Positions 7,819 to 14,641 of a DNA stretch of 25,906 bases are shown in pieces. The stretch's first letter is position 1, and each line of letters opens with the position of its first letter. The position numbers were made by a program, and so were the translations under genes. The stretch is from CAZGUG01 sp964529035 (lineage in GTDB: Bacteria; Bacillota; Clostridia; Ch29), in the NCBI GenBank assembly GCA_964529035.1, contig CAZGUG010000029.1, positions 1-25,906 on the forward strand, in the 5' to 3' direction. Under the pieces are notes generated by a model. It did not search any database, was not told the origin of the DNA, and saw only the letters and a list, made by a program, of their open reading frames with translations.

Positions 7819-8943
7819 ATGGCATATAAACTGAATTCGGCATCAGACAAAAATATTTTTATAGATACCGGGCTTTGTACCGGAAAGCGGGAGCGTATTG
7901 TCCCGATTGATGCAATCAGGGGCATTGCAATAATTATGATGGTATTCAGCCACGGGCTGCATTGGTTTTATACAGGCCGGTCCCATGATATAATAAGTCT
8001 GTTTGCGGTAAATTCCATAGGTGATATGGCAACACCCTTCTTTTATACCATATCCGGAGCAGCGCTTTACCTTTCCATTGTATCCCGGCTCAAACCGCAG
8101 GCAGACTCCGGCACACTGATTGCCATTTACGCAAAAAAGTTTTCACAGCTGTTTTTTATTGGTGCGGCCCTGTCCAAAACATGGGGCGTGCTGCAGGCCC
8201 AGGCAGTATCTCTTTTCCTGGTGGCCGCCGCTTTTGTGCTGGTGGGAAAGTTGTTTAGCCTGCCAAAAACCGTTGGATTTATTTTTGCGGGCGGGCTGAT
8301 TATTATGGCGGGGCACTATGCAGTTGTCGGTCTGCTGCCCGGGTGTTTTTTTACGGTTTTTCTCAGGGGGTCTTTCCCGTTACTGGCAGTAACAGGGCTT
8401 AACGCACTGGGGTTTTATCTGGGGCACAGGCTTAAAAATAAAGGCCTGGGGTTTTGGACCGCTAAGTGGGGTTTACCCCTGCTGTCGGCAGGTTTACTTA
8501 TAAACCGCTACCTGCAGCCAATCCGGCGCATTGACATGAGCCTTTCCTTTGTGCTGTCGGGCATTGGTGCGGTATTGCTGCTGCTTTATGTTTTAAATCT
8601 CCCGGGTCTCAAGGGTAGCCTCCCGGTGACAGCCTTGGTTAATGTGGGAAGACAGGCGCTGTTCATATTTACAGCCCATTATATTGTTTTTTTCGTCCCG
8701 CTGTATGTCTTTGGTCTTTTGGGAATCTTTGACCGGACGATGTCGCTCCTTTTGTCCGGACTTCTTACATTTGGAATAATAAGAATGGCTGCATGGCAAA
8801 GGAATAATTCAAACTTTACCGTCTATGGCATCATGGACAGCATTTATGAGGCTATATCAGTCAAAGCTGCATGGTGGCCTTATTTACCAAAAAAATATTT
8901 GCCGGACAAGGCAGGAGCCGGGCACGGCATAAGCGAAGGATAA
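7819..8943 (+). CDS. DUF1624/HGSNAT-like membrane acyltransferase
   Basis: 374 residues from ATG 7819, which has AAGGGTGA 5 nt upstream; the GTG at 7810 lies inside that site. The N-terminal signature RIVPIDAIRGIAIIMMVFSHGLHWFY followed by TPFFYTISGAALYLSI is typical of the heparan-alpha-glucosaminide N-acetyltransferase-like family (PF07786, formerly DUF1624), which is also related to acyltransferase-3 proteins. About ten hydrophobic segments follow, including the late VNVGRQALFIFTAHYIVFF. The His in FSHG corresponds to the conserved histidine of the family. It probably transfers an acyl group across the membrane to a cell-envelope glycan, but no acceptor is indicated. It lies 35 nt before the two-component genes and may be read with them. 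Confidence 0.8.
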   Translation: MAYKLNSASDKNIFIDTGLCTGKRERIVPIDAIRGIAIIMMVFSHGLHWFYTGRSHDIISLFAVNSIGDMATPFFYTISGAALYLSIVSRLKPQADSGTLIAIYAKKFSQLFFIGAALSKTWGVLQAQAVSLFLVAAAFVLVGKLFSLPKTVGFIFAGGLIIMAGHYAVVGLLPGCFFTVFLRGSFPLLAVTGLNALGFYLGHRLKNKGLGFWTAKWGLPLLSAGLLINRYLQPIRRIDMSLSFVLSGIGAVLLLLYVLNLPGLKGSLPVTALVNVGRQALFIFTAHYIVFFVPLYVFGLLGIFDRTMSLLLSGLLTFGIIRMAAWQRNNSNFTVYGIMDSIYEAISVKAAWWPYLPKKYLPDKAGAGHGISEG

Positions 8944-8978
8944 TTTAGAACAAAATCCAACTTAGGATGGTGGCAGGA

Positions 8979-9671
8979 ATGAAATGGACCGGTAAAGCAT
9001 TGGTAGTAGATGACGACAGGGATATATGTGAGATGGTTTCAATCGCCCTGAAGGCTGACGGGTTCCGGGTTGACACAGCCTTTGACGGCAAAACCGCCCT
9101 GGACCTGATGAATGGCAGCGATTATGAAGTCGTTATTCTGGATATTATGCTTCCGGTTTTAGACGGCTGGGAAGTATGCCGACGGATTCGGAGCGGCCCC
9201 CAAAGAAGAATTCCGATAATAATGCTCACCGCCAAAACGTCCGAAGCCGACAGAATTATGGGCCTGCAGGTAGGTGCCGATGATTATGTCGTGAAACCCT
9301 TCAGTCCCAGGGAACTGGCCACCCGTGTACAGGCACTCATCCGCCGTTCCAAAGAATACAACAGGGCGAAGGTAATTTCCGTTTCGGGTTTGACCGTTGA
9401 CATTAGCGGGTACCGTGTGCTCTGCGGCGACAAAACCATAGAGCTGTCTCCCAAGGAATTCGAACTGCTGGCACTTCTGGTTCAGCATCCGGGACGGCTT
9501 TTTTCCAGGGATGAAATATTAAACAGCATATGGGGATATGACTATACCGGCAGTACCCGCACGGTGGACGAACACGTAAAAAGATTGCGGCGGAAACTGG
9601 ATACCGAACGTTTTCAATACATTCAGACTGTATGGGGCATAGGATATAAATTTGAGGTGAGGCCGAAATGA
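8979..9671 (+). CDS. OmpR/PhoB-family response regulator
   Basis: 230 residues from ATG 8979 (GGTGG 5-6 nt upstream). An in-frame ATG at 8967 exists but has AGG touching it, so the shorter start is preferred. The receiver domain (1-115) has the acidic pair D11-D12, phospho-acceptor D55 in VVILDIMLP, T84 in MLTAK and K106 in VVKPF. The DNA-binding domain (about 130-228) is a winged helix with LSPKEFELLALLVQHPGRLF, RDEILNSIWGYDYTG and VDEHVKRLRRKL ... IQTVWGIGYKF. All key residues are present. The stop overlaps the kinase start by 4 nt (ATGA), so regulator and kinase form a coupled pair. The regulon is unknown; the upstream envelope acyltransferase and MATE genes are possible targets. Confidence 0.95.
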   Translation: MKWTGKALVVDDDRDICEMVSIALKADGFRVDTAFDGKTALDLMNGSDYEVVILDIMLPVLDGWEVCRRIRSGPQRRIPIIMLTAKTSEADRIMGLQVGADDYVVKPFSPRELATRVQALIRRSKEYNRAKVISVSGLTVDISGYRVLCGDKTIELSPKEFELLALLVQHPGRLFSRDEILNSIWGYDYTGSTRTVDEHVKRLRRKLDTERFQYIQTVWGIGYKFEVRPK

Positions 9672-11161
9672 AGAGCGTTTTAAGGCCAAAAAGCATCTTT
9701 GGTAAGCTGTTTGTCAATTTCCTTGTCGTCATCCTAATTACCCTTATAGCAATAGGCGCACTGCTTTCCTACCTTGTGGAGAAATATTTCTACGGTATGA
9801 GGGAGTTTGAAATAAAACAGCAGGCGGAAACCGTGGCAAATCTGATCCACGATTCTCTGGGAGACAACAATCCTGAAACAATACCCGGTATAGTTGCCCC
9901 CCTGGCCGAGTCCTTCGATATGAAAATCAAAGTGTTGAATACCGATGGAAAGGTTGTTGCCAGGGCTCAGCCTGAAAACGGAGGCGACGTCGGCGCTGAG
10001 GCCCTGAATTTTGAACAGCAGGAACTGGAGCAGGTATTCAGGGGTAACGCCCTTACCAAAAAGGCCTTCGGTCCGGAAGCAAAACGCCTTTTGGTGGCAA
10101 TGCCCCTTCCGATACCAAAAATGGTTGAGGAAGACAACGAGCCTGAGGAAATTATGGGTATAATAACTCTGGATGCTCCTTTAAAGGGCATAGAGGATAC
10201 CATAGCCCATATAAGCAAGCTGATTTTGATTTCGGGATTAGGTGCCACCCTGATTGCAGGTTTTATCGCTTTTTCGCTTTCCAAAAAAATTGCACAACCG
10301 CTACGGTCAATCAATAAATCTGCCAGGGAACTGGCTGCGGGTAATTTTAGAAGCCGTATTAAAGTGGACGGTGACGGTGAAATTGCCCAGATTACCCGTG
10401 CTTTTAATTACGCCGCGGCCGAAATAGAGAAAACGGTACTGGAACAGAAGAAACTGGCTGTCCTTAGAAAAAATCTGCTGGACAATGTTTCCCATGATTT
10501 CAGAACACCCCTAAGCGCCATTCGAGGCTACACCGAATTAATGCTGGACGGGCTGGTGCCCGCCGACGACCAGTGTAAGTACCTGCATCTGATACTTGAC
10601 AACAGCAAGTACCTGGATCATCTGCTACAAGATTTAATGGACCTGTCCTCTATAGAAAGCGGCGACGTGAAACTGAAAAGGGAATCTCTCAAGGTACATG
10701 AAGTGGCCCAACGCAGTTTTGACAGTATACTAACCCGCGCTGACAGCAAAAATATCGCGGTTGAAATGAAGATCAACCAAAGGCTGCCAAACATTACAGC
10801 TGACCGGGACAGGATGCATCAGATACTGGTTAACCTTCTGGAAAATGCTGTTCAGTATACCCCGGAAGACGGCAGCATCTGGCTGCGGGCATACCCCTCC
10901 GCCGAAAAGAATAGAATTGTCTTCGAGGTTGAAGATACCGGTATCGGTATACCACCGGTTGAACACAGCAGAATTTGGGAACGGTTTTACAAGGTGGACA
11001 AATCCCGCGGCAATGCAAAAAGAAGCCCCGGTCTCGGGCTTGCCATCACCCGGCAGCTGGTGGAACTGCACGGGGGCAGTGCCAGCGTGGACAGCCGGCC
11101 GGGTAGAGGCAGCACGTTCAGGGTGTCCATCCCCATAGAGCAATCATATACTAAATACTAA
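9668..11161 (+). CDS. Sensor histidine kinase, partner of the upstream response regulator
   Basis: 497 residues. One membrane helix lies at about 15-37, an extracytoplasmic sensor region at about 38-182 (PAS/Cache-like, KVLNTDGKVVARAQ), and a second helix at about 184-204. A HAMP linker follows (IAQPLRSINKSARELAAGNF, about 208-258), then HisKA with H276 in NVSHDFRTPLSAIRGY. The ATPase domain carries N-box QILVNLLENAVQYTPEDG, G1 VEDTGIGIP, F-box RIWERFYKVD and G2 SPGLGLAIT. It should autophosphorylate at H276 and pass phosphate to D55 of the regulator. ATG 9668 overlaps the regulator stop. The gene ends only 7 nt from the convergent ferritin-like gene, and I see no terminator between them. Confidence 0.95.
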   Translation: MKSVLRPKSIFGKLFVNFLVVILITLIAIGALLSYLVEKYFYGMREFEIKQQAETVANLIHDSLGDNNPETIPGIVAPLAESFDMKIKVLNTDGKVVARAQPENGGDVGAEALNFEQQELEQVFRGNALTKKAFGPEAKRLLVAMPLPIPKMVEEDNEPEEIMGIITLDAPLKGIEDTIAHISKLILISGLGATLIAGFIAFSLSKKIAQPLRSINKSARELAAGNFRSRIKVDGDGEIAQITRAFNYAAAEIEKTVLEQKKLAVLRKNLLDNVSHDFRTPLSAIRGYTELMLDGLVPADDQCKYLHLILDNSKYLDHLLQDLMDLSSIESGDVKLKRESLKVHEVAQRSFDSILTRADSKNIAVEMKINQRLPNITADRDRMHQILVNLLENAVQYTPEDGSIWLRAYPSAEKNRIVFEVEDTGIGIPPVEHSRIWERFYKVDKSRGNAKRSPGLGLAITRQLVELHGGSASVDSRPGRGSTFRVSIPIEQSYTKY

Positions 11162-11168
11162 TGCTGTT

Positions 11169-11621
11169 TCAATTCTTTAGCCTGGACAGTTCCCCCTGGA
11201 ACCAGGCGGTATGAAGGTCTTCATCAAAAAGGTTGTGCTGCAGCAGCCGCACAAGCTGTATATCGCCGTAAGTTCTTTTCAGTTGATGAATCAGCTTTTT
11301 ATAATCCTTCATCGCTTTTTTCTCAATCAGTATATTGACCCTCAGCACATTGGAAAGCCCGGCGGCCGACAGCATGGTACCGGCTGCACTGCCCAGTATC
11401 GGAGCAAGGACATCCCCTGCCTTGCTTGGTTTTCCGCCGAGTTCCTTAATCTTGTCCGCAATATTGTCAACGTGCTGCTGCTCGATATATGCTATCCGTT
11501 CAAAGGCGATTTTAACATAGGGGTCTTTGCTGTATCTGCTCTGGGAAATATACAAATCCACCTGGTTTAACTCCAGGTTAAAGAACCAGTTAAGCCTTGA
11601 AATAAGTTTCTTCCTGTCCAT
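11169..11621 (-). CDS. Ferritin-like diiron four-helix protein
   Basis: 150 residues from ATG 11621, which follows GGGGAG at about 8 nt; the longer TTG-type start at 11666 has no site. Two ExxH motifs are spaced as in ferritin-like diiron proteins: E47-x2-H50 (YIEQQHVDNI) and E134-x2-H137 (DEDLHTAW). Partner carboxylates are E17 in the first helix and E100 in the third (LIEKKAMKDYKKL). The segment APILGSAAGTMLSAAGLSNVLR is glycine/alanine rich and may be a short membrane-contacting helix, which recalls the COQ7/DUF2383-like branch rather than a cage-forming ferritin. An oxygen or iron handling role in an anaerobe is plausible but not shown. It is encoded convergently to the histidine kinase. 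Confidence 0.7.
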   Translation of the reverse strand: MDRKKLISRLNWFFNLELNQVDLYISQSRYSKDPYVKIAFERIAYIEQQHVDNIADKIKELGGKPSKAGDVLAPILGSAAGTMLSAAGLSNVLRVNILIEKKAMKDYKKLIHQLKRTYGDIQLVRLLQHNLFDEDLHTAWFQGELSRLKN

Positions 11622-11736
11622 GTAAGCACTCCCCGGGGTCTGCAAACTAAGGTATACCAATAGCATGCTGAAAATACAGTAATATTATTCGGATACGAAC
11701 CTATACACAGCCCTTTGCCGTTTTTCCTCTTAACAT

Positions 11737-12345
11737 CTATGCTTTGCTGCTTAGTGTCTTAAGAAATTCTGGGACTTCGTTTTCCGCATCCCTGTTTATT
11801 ACATGTACCTTAACGCCTGCCATCCGTGCGCTGTCCACAAAAACATTCACCGTCGAGGTGTAGAACGAAGTGCCCACCACCAGCAACTGGCTGCAGGAGC
11901 TTGCCAGTTCGACAGCCTCATAAAAATGGCGTATGCTGTCGCCGTACAGTACAACATTGGGCTGGTACACGTCTCCACAATCCTTGCAGTATATGGATTC
12001 TTCCACCCCATGGTACCCGTGCCTGGTTTTGCAGCGGTGACATTCAACGTAGTCCAGGTTTCCATGTACTTCCAGTATATTTTTACTTCCCGCCCTTGTA
12101 TGTAGTCCGTCTATATTCATGGTTATAACCGGTATCCCGTACTCGGCCAGCGCCATATGGGCCGTATTGGGCTTTGCCCCGTCTATATTTTTTTTCATAC
12201 TCAGTACTATTTTATAAAAATCTTTCGGATTGGCGCGAAAATAATCCCTACTGAGCTTTTCGCGCACATCCCCCATCTCCACAAAGGTGGGTATCCCGCT
12301 GGCCTTTGAAATCCCCGCCCCGGTAATGGCCACTAAATCCAACAC
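11737..12345 (-). CDS. Short Sir2-family NAD-dependent deacylase with atypical NAD loop
   Basis: 202 residues from GTG 12345, with AAAGGAG about 8 nt upstream. Visible motifs are GAGISKASGIP (9-19), MNIDGLHTRAG (76-86), the catalytic histidine H94 in VHGN, a zinc ribbon C102-x2-C105 and C120-x2-C123, PNVVLYGD (129-136), and VVGTSFYTSTV. Canonical sirtuins have GIPDFRG after the first motif; here it is GIPTFVEMGD, so the usual Arg and Gly are missing. The protein is also shorter than typical bacterial sirtuins (about 240). It should still use NAD to remove acyl groups from lysines, yielding O-acetyl-ADP-ribose, though the altered loop could change acyl preference or favour ADP-ribosylation. 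A macro-domain gene lies 0.7 kb away. Confidence 0.88.
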   Translation of the reverse strand: MLDLVAITGAGISKASGIPTFVEMGDVREKLSRDYFRANPKDFYKIVLSMKKNIDGAKPNTAHMALAEYGIPVITMNIDGLHTRAGSKNILEVHGNLDYVECHRCKTRHGYHGVEESIYCKDCGDVYQPNVVLYGDSIRHFYEAVELASSCSQLLVVGTSFYTSTVNVFVDSARMAGVKVHVINRDAENEVPEFLKTLSSKA

Positions 12346-12391
12346 ATAACCATCTCCTTTTTCGTTTTTCTTACGATACCAAACACTGCAT

Positions 12392-12526
12392 TCAAAACCA
12401 GGTCAAGTTTTTTAAAGCTTCAATACGGTCTCCGGTTAACATTATATCAAAATTCAGGCCGAATTCCGCAGCTTTCAAATCATTCGTGATGTCACCATAC
12501 CCGAGACGGGCGCAGGTTTTTTGCAT
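12392..12526 (-). CDS. Possible 44-residue small ORF upstream of the sirtuin gene
   Basis: ATG 12526 to TGA 12394-12392, beginning MQKTCARLGYGDI and ending EALKNLTWF. It lies in the interval before the sirtuin gene on the same strand. There is only a weak CAGG next to the start, and I recognise no family. It could be a real small protein, the worn end of a lost gene, or chance. Apart from this I see nothing else in 12346-12592. Confidence 0.2.
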   Translation of the reverse strand: MQKTCARLGYGDITNDLKAAEFGLNFDIMLTGDRIEALKNLTWF

Positions 12527-12592
12527 CCTGAATAAAACACTTCTAAATCCAAACAATATACTATGCATACAAAAATTCGGGGAGGTATACGT

Positions 12593-12940
12593 ATGGGAAT
12601 GGTAACTATGGCAACCAACAAATACCAGGCATGTATAGATGCCTGTACCAGGTGTGCACAGGCCTGTTATGAATGTTTCTCTGCATGCCTGAATGAGCCG
12701 GATCTCAACGCAAGGAAAAACTGCATCAGTATACTTATGGAATGCGCCATGATGTGCCAGATGTCGGCTTCAACCATGTCAATGCTCGGAGAATTTTCAA
12801 AGGACCACTGCCAGCTGTGCGCAAAGGTCTGTGACAGGTGTGCACAGGAGTGCGATATGTTCAAGGACGACCACTGCCGGAAATGTGCGGATATCTGCCG
12901 CACATGCGCGGACGAATGCAGGAAAATGGCCGGCATGTAA
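12593..12940 (+). CDS. Cytosolic four-helix-bundle copper storage protein (Csp/DUF326)
   Basis: 115 residues from ATG 12593, preceded by GGGGAGG at about 8 nt; the ATG at 12563 has no site. It has 19 cysteines, mostly in CxxC or CxxxC pairs at helix spacing (C14, C18, C21, C25, C28, C32, C44, C51, C55, C73, C76, C80, C83, C87, C95, C98, C102, C105, C109). This is the pattern of Csp3-type proteins, in which cysteines line the inside of a four-helix bundle and store many Cu(I) ions. No signal peptide is present, so it should act in the cytosol. It is divergent from the sirtuin and convergent with the macro-domain gene. No copper ATPase or CsoR gene is near, so metal control cannot be read here. 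Confidence 0.88.
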   Translation: MGMVTMATNKYQACIDACTRCAQACYECFSACLNEPDLNARKNCISILMECAMMCQMSASTMSMLGEFSKDHCQLCAKVCDRCAQECDMFKDDHCRKCADICRTCADECRKMAGM

Positions 12941-12944
12941 CACA

Positions 12945-12996
12945 AAGGAGGCATGCTCCCGCCAACCTTTATCGGTGGGGATGACCTCCTTCAATC
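12945..12996. terminator. Possible terminator hairpin between convergent genes
   Basis: AAGGAGG (12945-12951) pairs with CCTCCTT (12985-12991), and inside it CCCGCC (12958-12963) pairs with GGTGGG (12974-12979). It lies between the convergent copper-storage and macro-domain genes. The T tails on both sides are weak (TTCAATC; TTTGTGTT on the minus strand). Confidence 0.45.
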
Positions 12997-13043
12997 AAAA
13001 ATTGGTTTCAATCAAGCACCGGAAGCTTACACCTGTTTACAGC

Positions 13044-13583
13044 TTAAACAGACAGCAGGTCCAGGTACTCTTTATAGGTCTTATCGTCGAAACAGACAAA
13101 GTATACCTTTTCAAGCTTTTCAGGAGAATACTTTTCCAGCATCTCCTTCACAGCCCGGCAGGCGACAGATGCGGCTTTGTTAACGGGGTAACGGTAAACC
13201 CCGGTGCTTATTGACGGGAACGCAACCGTTCTGGCACCGTTTTTCACCGCCAGCTCAATGGAGTTTTTATAACAGGCTTCAAGCAGCTTCGGCTCGTCCC
13301 GGCCGCCTCCCCTCCATACCGGGCCAACGGTATGTATAACCATCCTGCAGGGCAGGTTATATCCCTTTGTGGCTTTGGCCCTGCCGGTTTCGCAGCCGCC
13401 AAGGGTTCTGCATTCCTCCAATAATTCAGGGCCGGCGGCTCTGTGTATGGCACCGTCAACTCCTCCGCCGCCCAAAAGCGAATTGTTTGCTGCGTTAACT
13501 ATGGCATCCACCTGCATACGGGTGATGTCCCCCTTAACAACTTCCATTCTGCCGTGAATACTATGCCCCGATTGGTTTTTCAA
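13044..13583 (-). CDS. Macro-domain ADP-ribose / O-acetyl-ADP-ribose hydrolase
   Basis: 179 residues from TTG 13583, placed behind AGGAGGGC at about 7 nt. The much longer frame to 13745 runs back over the zinc-ribbon gene and is not real there; an alternative ATG at 13547 has no site. It is a single macro domain: VVKGDITRMQVDAIVNAANN, SLLGGGGVDGAIHRAAGPEL, the GYNLPCRMVIHTVGPVW strand and AFPSISTGVYRYPVNKAA. The NAAN-x-LxGGGGVDGAIH signature is that of MacroD/YmdB-type enzymes that hydrolyse O-acetyl-ADP-ribose or remove ADP-ribose from acidic residues. The gene begins 14 nt after the zinc-ribbon gene and is probably the last cistron of that cluster. The nearby sirtuin produces O-acetyl-ADP-ribose. 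Confidence 0.9.
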   Translation of the reverse strand: MKNQSGHSIHGRMEVVKGDITRMQVDAIVNAANNSLLGGGGVDGAIHRAAGPELLEECRTLGGCETGRAKATKGYNLPCRMVIHTVGPVWRGGGRDEPKLLEACYKNSIELAVKNGARTVAFPSISTGVYRYPVNKAASVACRAVKEMLEKYSPEKLEKVYFVCFDDKTYKEYLDLLSV

Positions 13584-13597
13584 TTTCAAACGCCCTC

Positions 13598-14263
13598 CTA
13601 CTCCATCCTGTTTCCGCATTCTCCGCAAAATCTTGTGCCCGCAGGACTTTCGGTACCGCATTTTTCGCATATTACAAGGGACAGGTTCGCTCCGCAGTTG
13701 TTGCAGAATTTCCCTTCCCCGGACGGTTTGCCGCACCGTGGGCATACGGTCTGCTTGCTTTCAATTTCACCGGTGAACACCTGCGTCCGGGATGCCTTTG
13801 CTTTTACATCCGAAACCATTTTTTCCGCCTTGGCAGCGGCCACTTCCACGTTAACGCGCGGTGCACAGAGCACACACAGGCCTTCCTGTTCGTTCCAGTC
13901 GGTTTCGCATACCCATTTCATGCATTTAGGGCAGCGGGTGAAATGTCCCTTGGCTTCATTCTGGGCAATTTCAAAGGCCGCTTCATGCTCCTTATGCCAT
14001 TCGGGGGACATGCCTCTGAAACGCTCGGTTATAACACTCGAACCCCTGTCAATACCATAACCAATACTGTGCTTTCCGAGAGCATAGGCTCCCAGTCGTG
14101 CGGCCGCTCCCAGGCCTTTGATCAGATTACCCTTCTTATGGGTTTTGGACTCGATGAAACCGGTTTTATACCCGTCACGGCAAATATCACAGAAAAATGT
14201 AAACTGGAAACCCGCTTCGGTGCTGTTGTCAGCATAATTACTTGTAAAGGCTTTCAGGGTCAC
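13598..14263 (-). CDS. Zinc-ribbon protein with C-terminal double zinc ribbon
   Basis: About 221 residues from GTG 14263 (GGAAAGGATGG upstream); the longer GTG 14308 frame overlaps the preceding gene without a clear site. The protein begins with TLKAFTSNYADNSTEAGFQF and has an N-terminal knuckle FFCDICRDGY. A conserved middle reads FRGMSPEWHKEHEAAFEIAQ, then a CPKC...C...CVLC metal site. An alpha-helical stretch (about 140-170) leads to two zinc ribbons at the end (CPRCGKPSGEGKFCNNC and CEKCGTESPAGTRFCGEC). The last two ribbons match the common double-zinc-ribbon type. I recall similar full-length proteins in clostridia, of unknown function. It lies between another zinc-ribbon gene and the macro-domain gene, with short spacing, so an operon is likely. 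Confidence 0.75.
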   Translation of the reverse strand: MTLKAFTSNYADNSTEAGFQFTFFCDICRDGYKTGFIESKTHKKGNLIKGLGAAARLGAYALGKHSIGYGIDRGSSVITERFRGMSPEWHKEHEAAFEIAQNEAKGHFTRCPKCMKWVCETDWNEQEGLCVLCAPRVNVEVAAAKAEKMVSDVKAKASRTQVFTGEIESKQTVCPRCGKPSGEGKFCNNCGANLSLVICEKCGTESPAGTRFCGECGNRME

Positions 14264-14291
14264 TTTATATCCATCCTTTCCTTTATTTTTT

Positions 14292-14618
14292 TTAAAGTGG
14301 CTGCCCACATTTTATGCATACTTTGCTTATAGGAGGCTGTACCGTGTTACATTTGCTGTTGGGACATGTAACCAACAGTCTTTCTTCGCAATTGCCACAG
14401 TAGTCCCCGAAAAAAGTATTGCCGCCGCAATTGGGGCAGGTAATTGACAGGGAAAGTCCGCAGTGGCTGCAGCTTGACCAGCTCTTTCTTACGGGGCTTT
14501 TGCATTTCGGACATCTCAGCTGCCCGAGGGGATTAACCTTGTTGCATACCGGACAATAGTTTGAATCCGGAGGGATAAATTCGTTACAGTAACGGCAGGG
14601 ATGTTTATATCCTACCAC
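14292..14618 (-). CDS. Small protein made of eight CxxC knuckles (zinc ribbons)
   Basis: 108 residues from GTG 14618 (AGGAGGTGA about 6 nt upstream; the GTG at 14627 lies inside that site). It holds eight Cys pairs in order: CRYC, CPVC, CPKC, CSHC, CPNC, CGNC, CPNSKC and CIKC. That is sixteen cysteines, enough for four zinc ions and two double zinc ribbons in tandem. Almost nothing else is in the protein, so it is likely a protein-protein or nucleic-acid binding adaptor. It follows the 443-residue PH-like-repeat gene by 23 nt and precedes the second zinc-ribbon gene. I see no enzymatic motif. Confidence 0.75.
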   Translation of the reverse strand: MVGYKHPCRYCNEFIPPDSNYCPVCNKVNPLGQLRCPKCKSPVRKSWSSCSHCGLSLSITCPNCGGNTFFGDYCGNCEERLLVTCPNSKCNTVQPPISKVCIKCGQPL

Positions 14619-14641
14619 AGGCTTCACCTCCTAATTGTTTT

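Noticed and set aside
13584..13745. N-terminal 54 residues of the longest macro-domain frame
   Set aside because: They overlap the end of the zinc-ribbon gene in another frame and lie before a clear AGGAGGGC site at 13591-13598.
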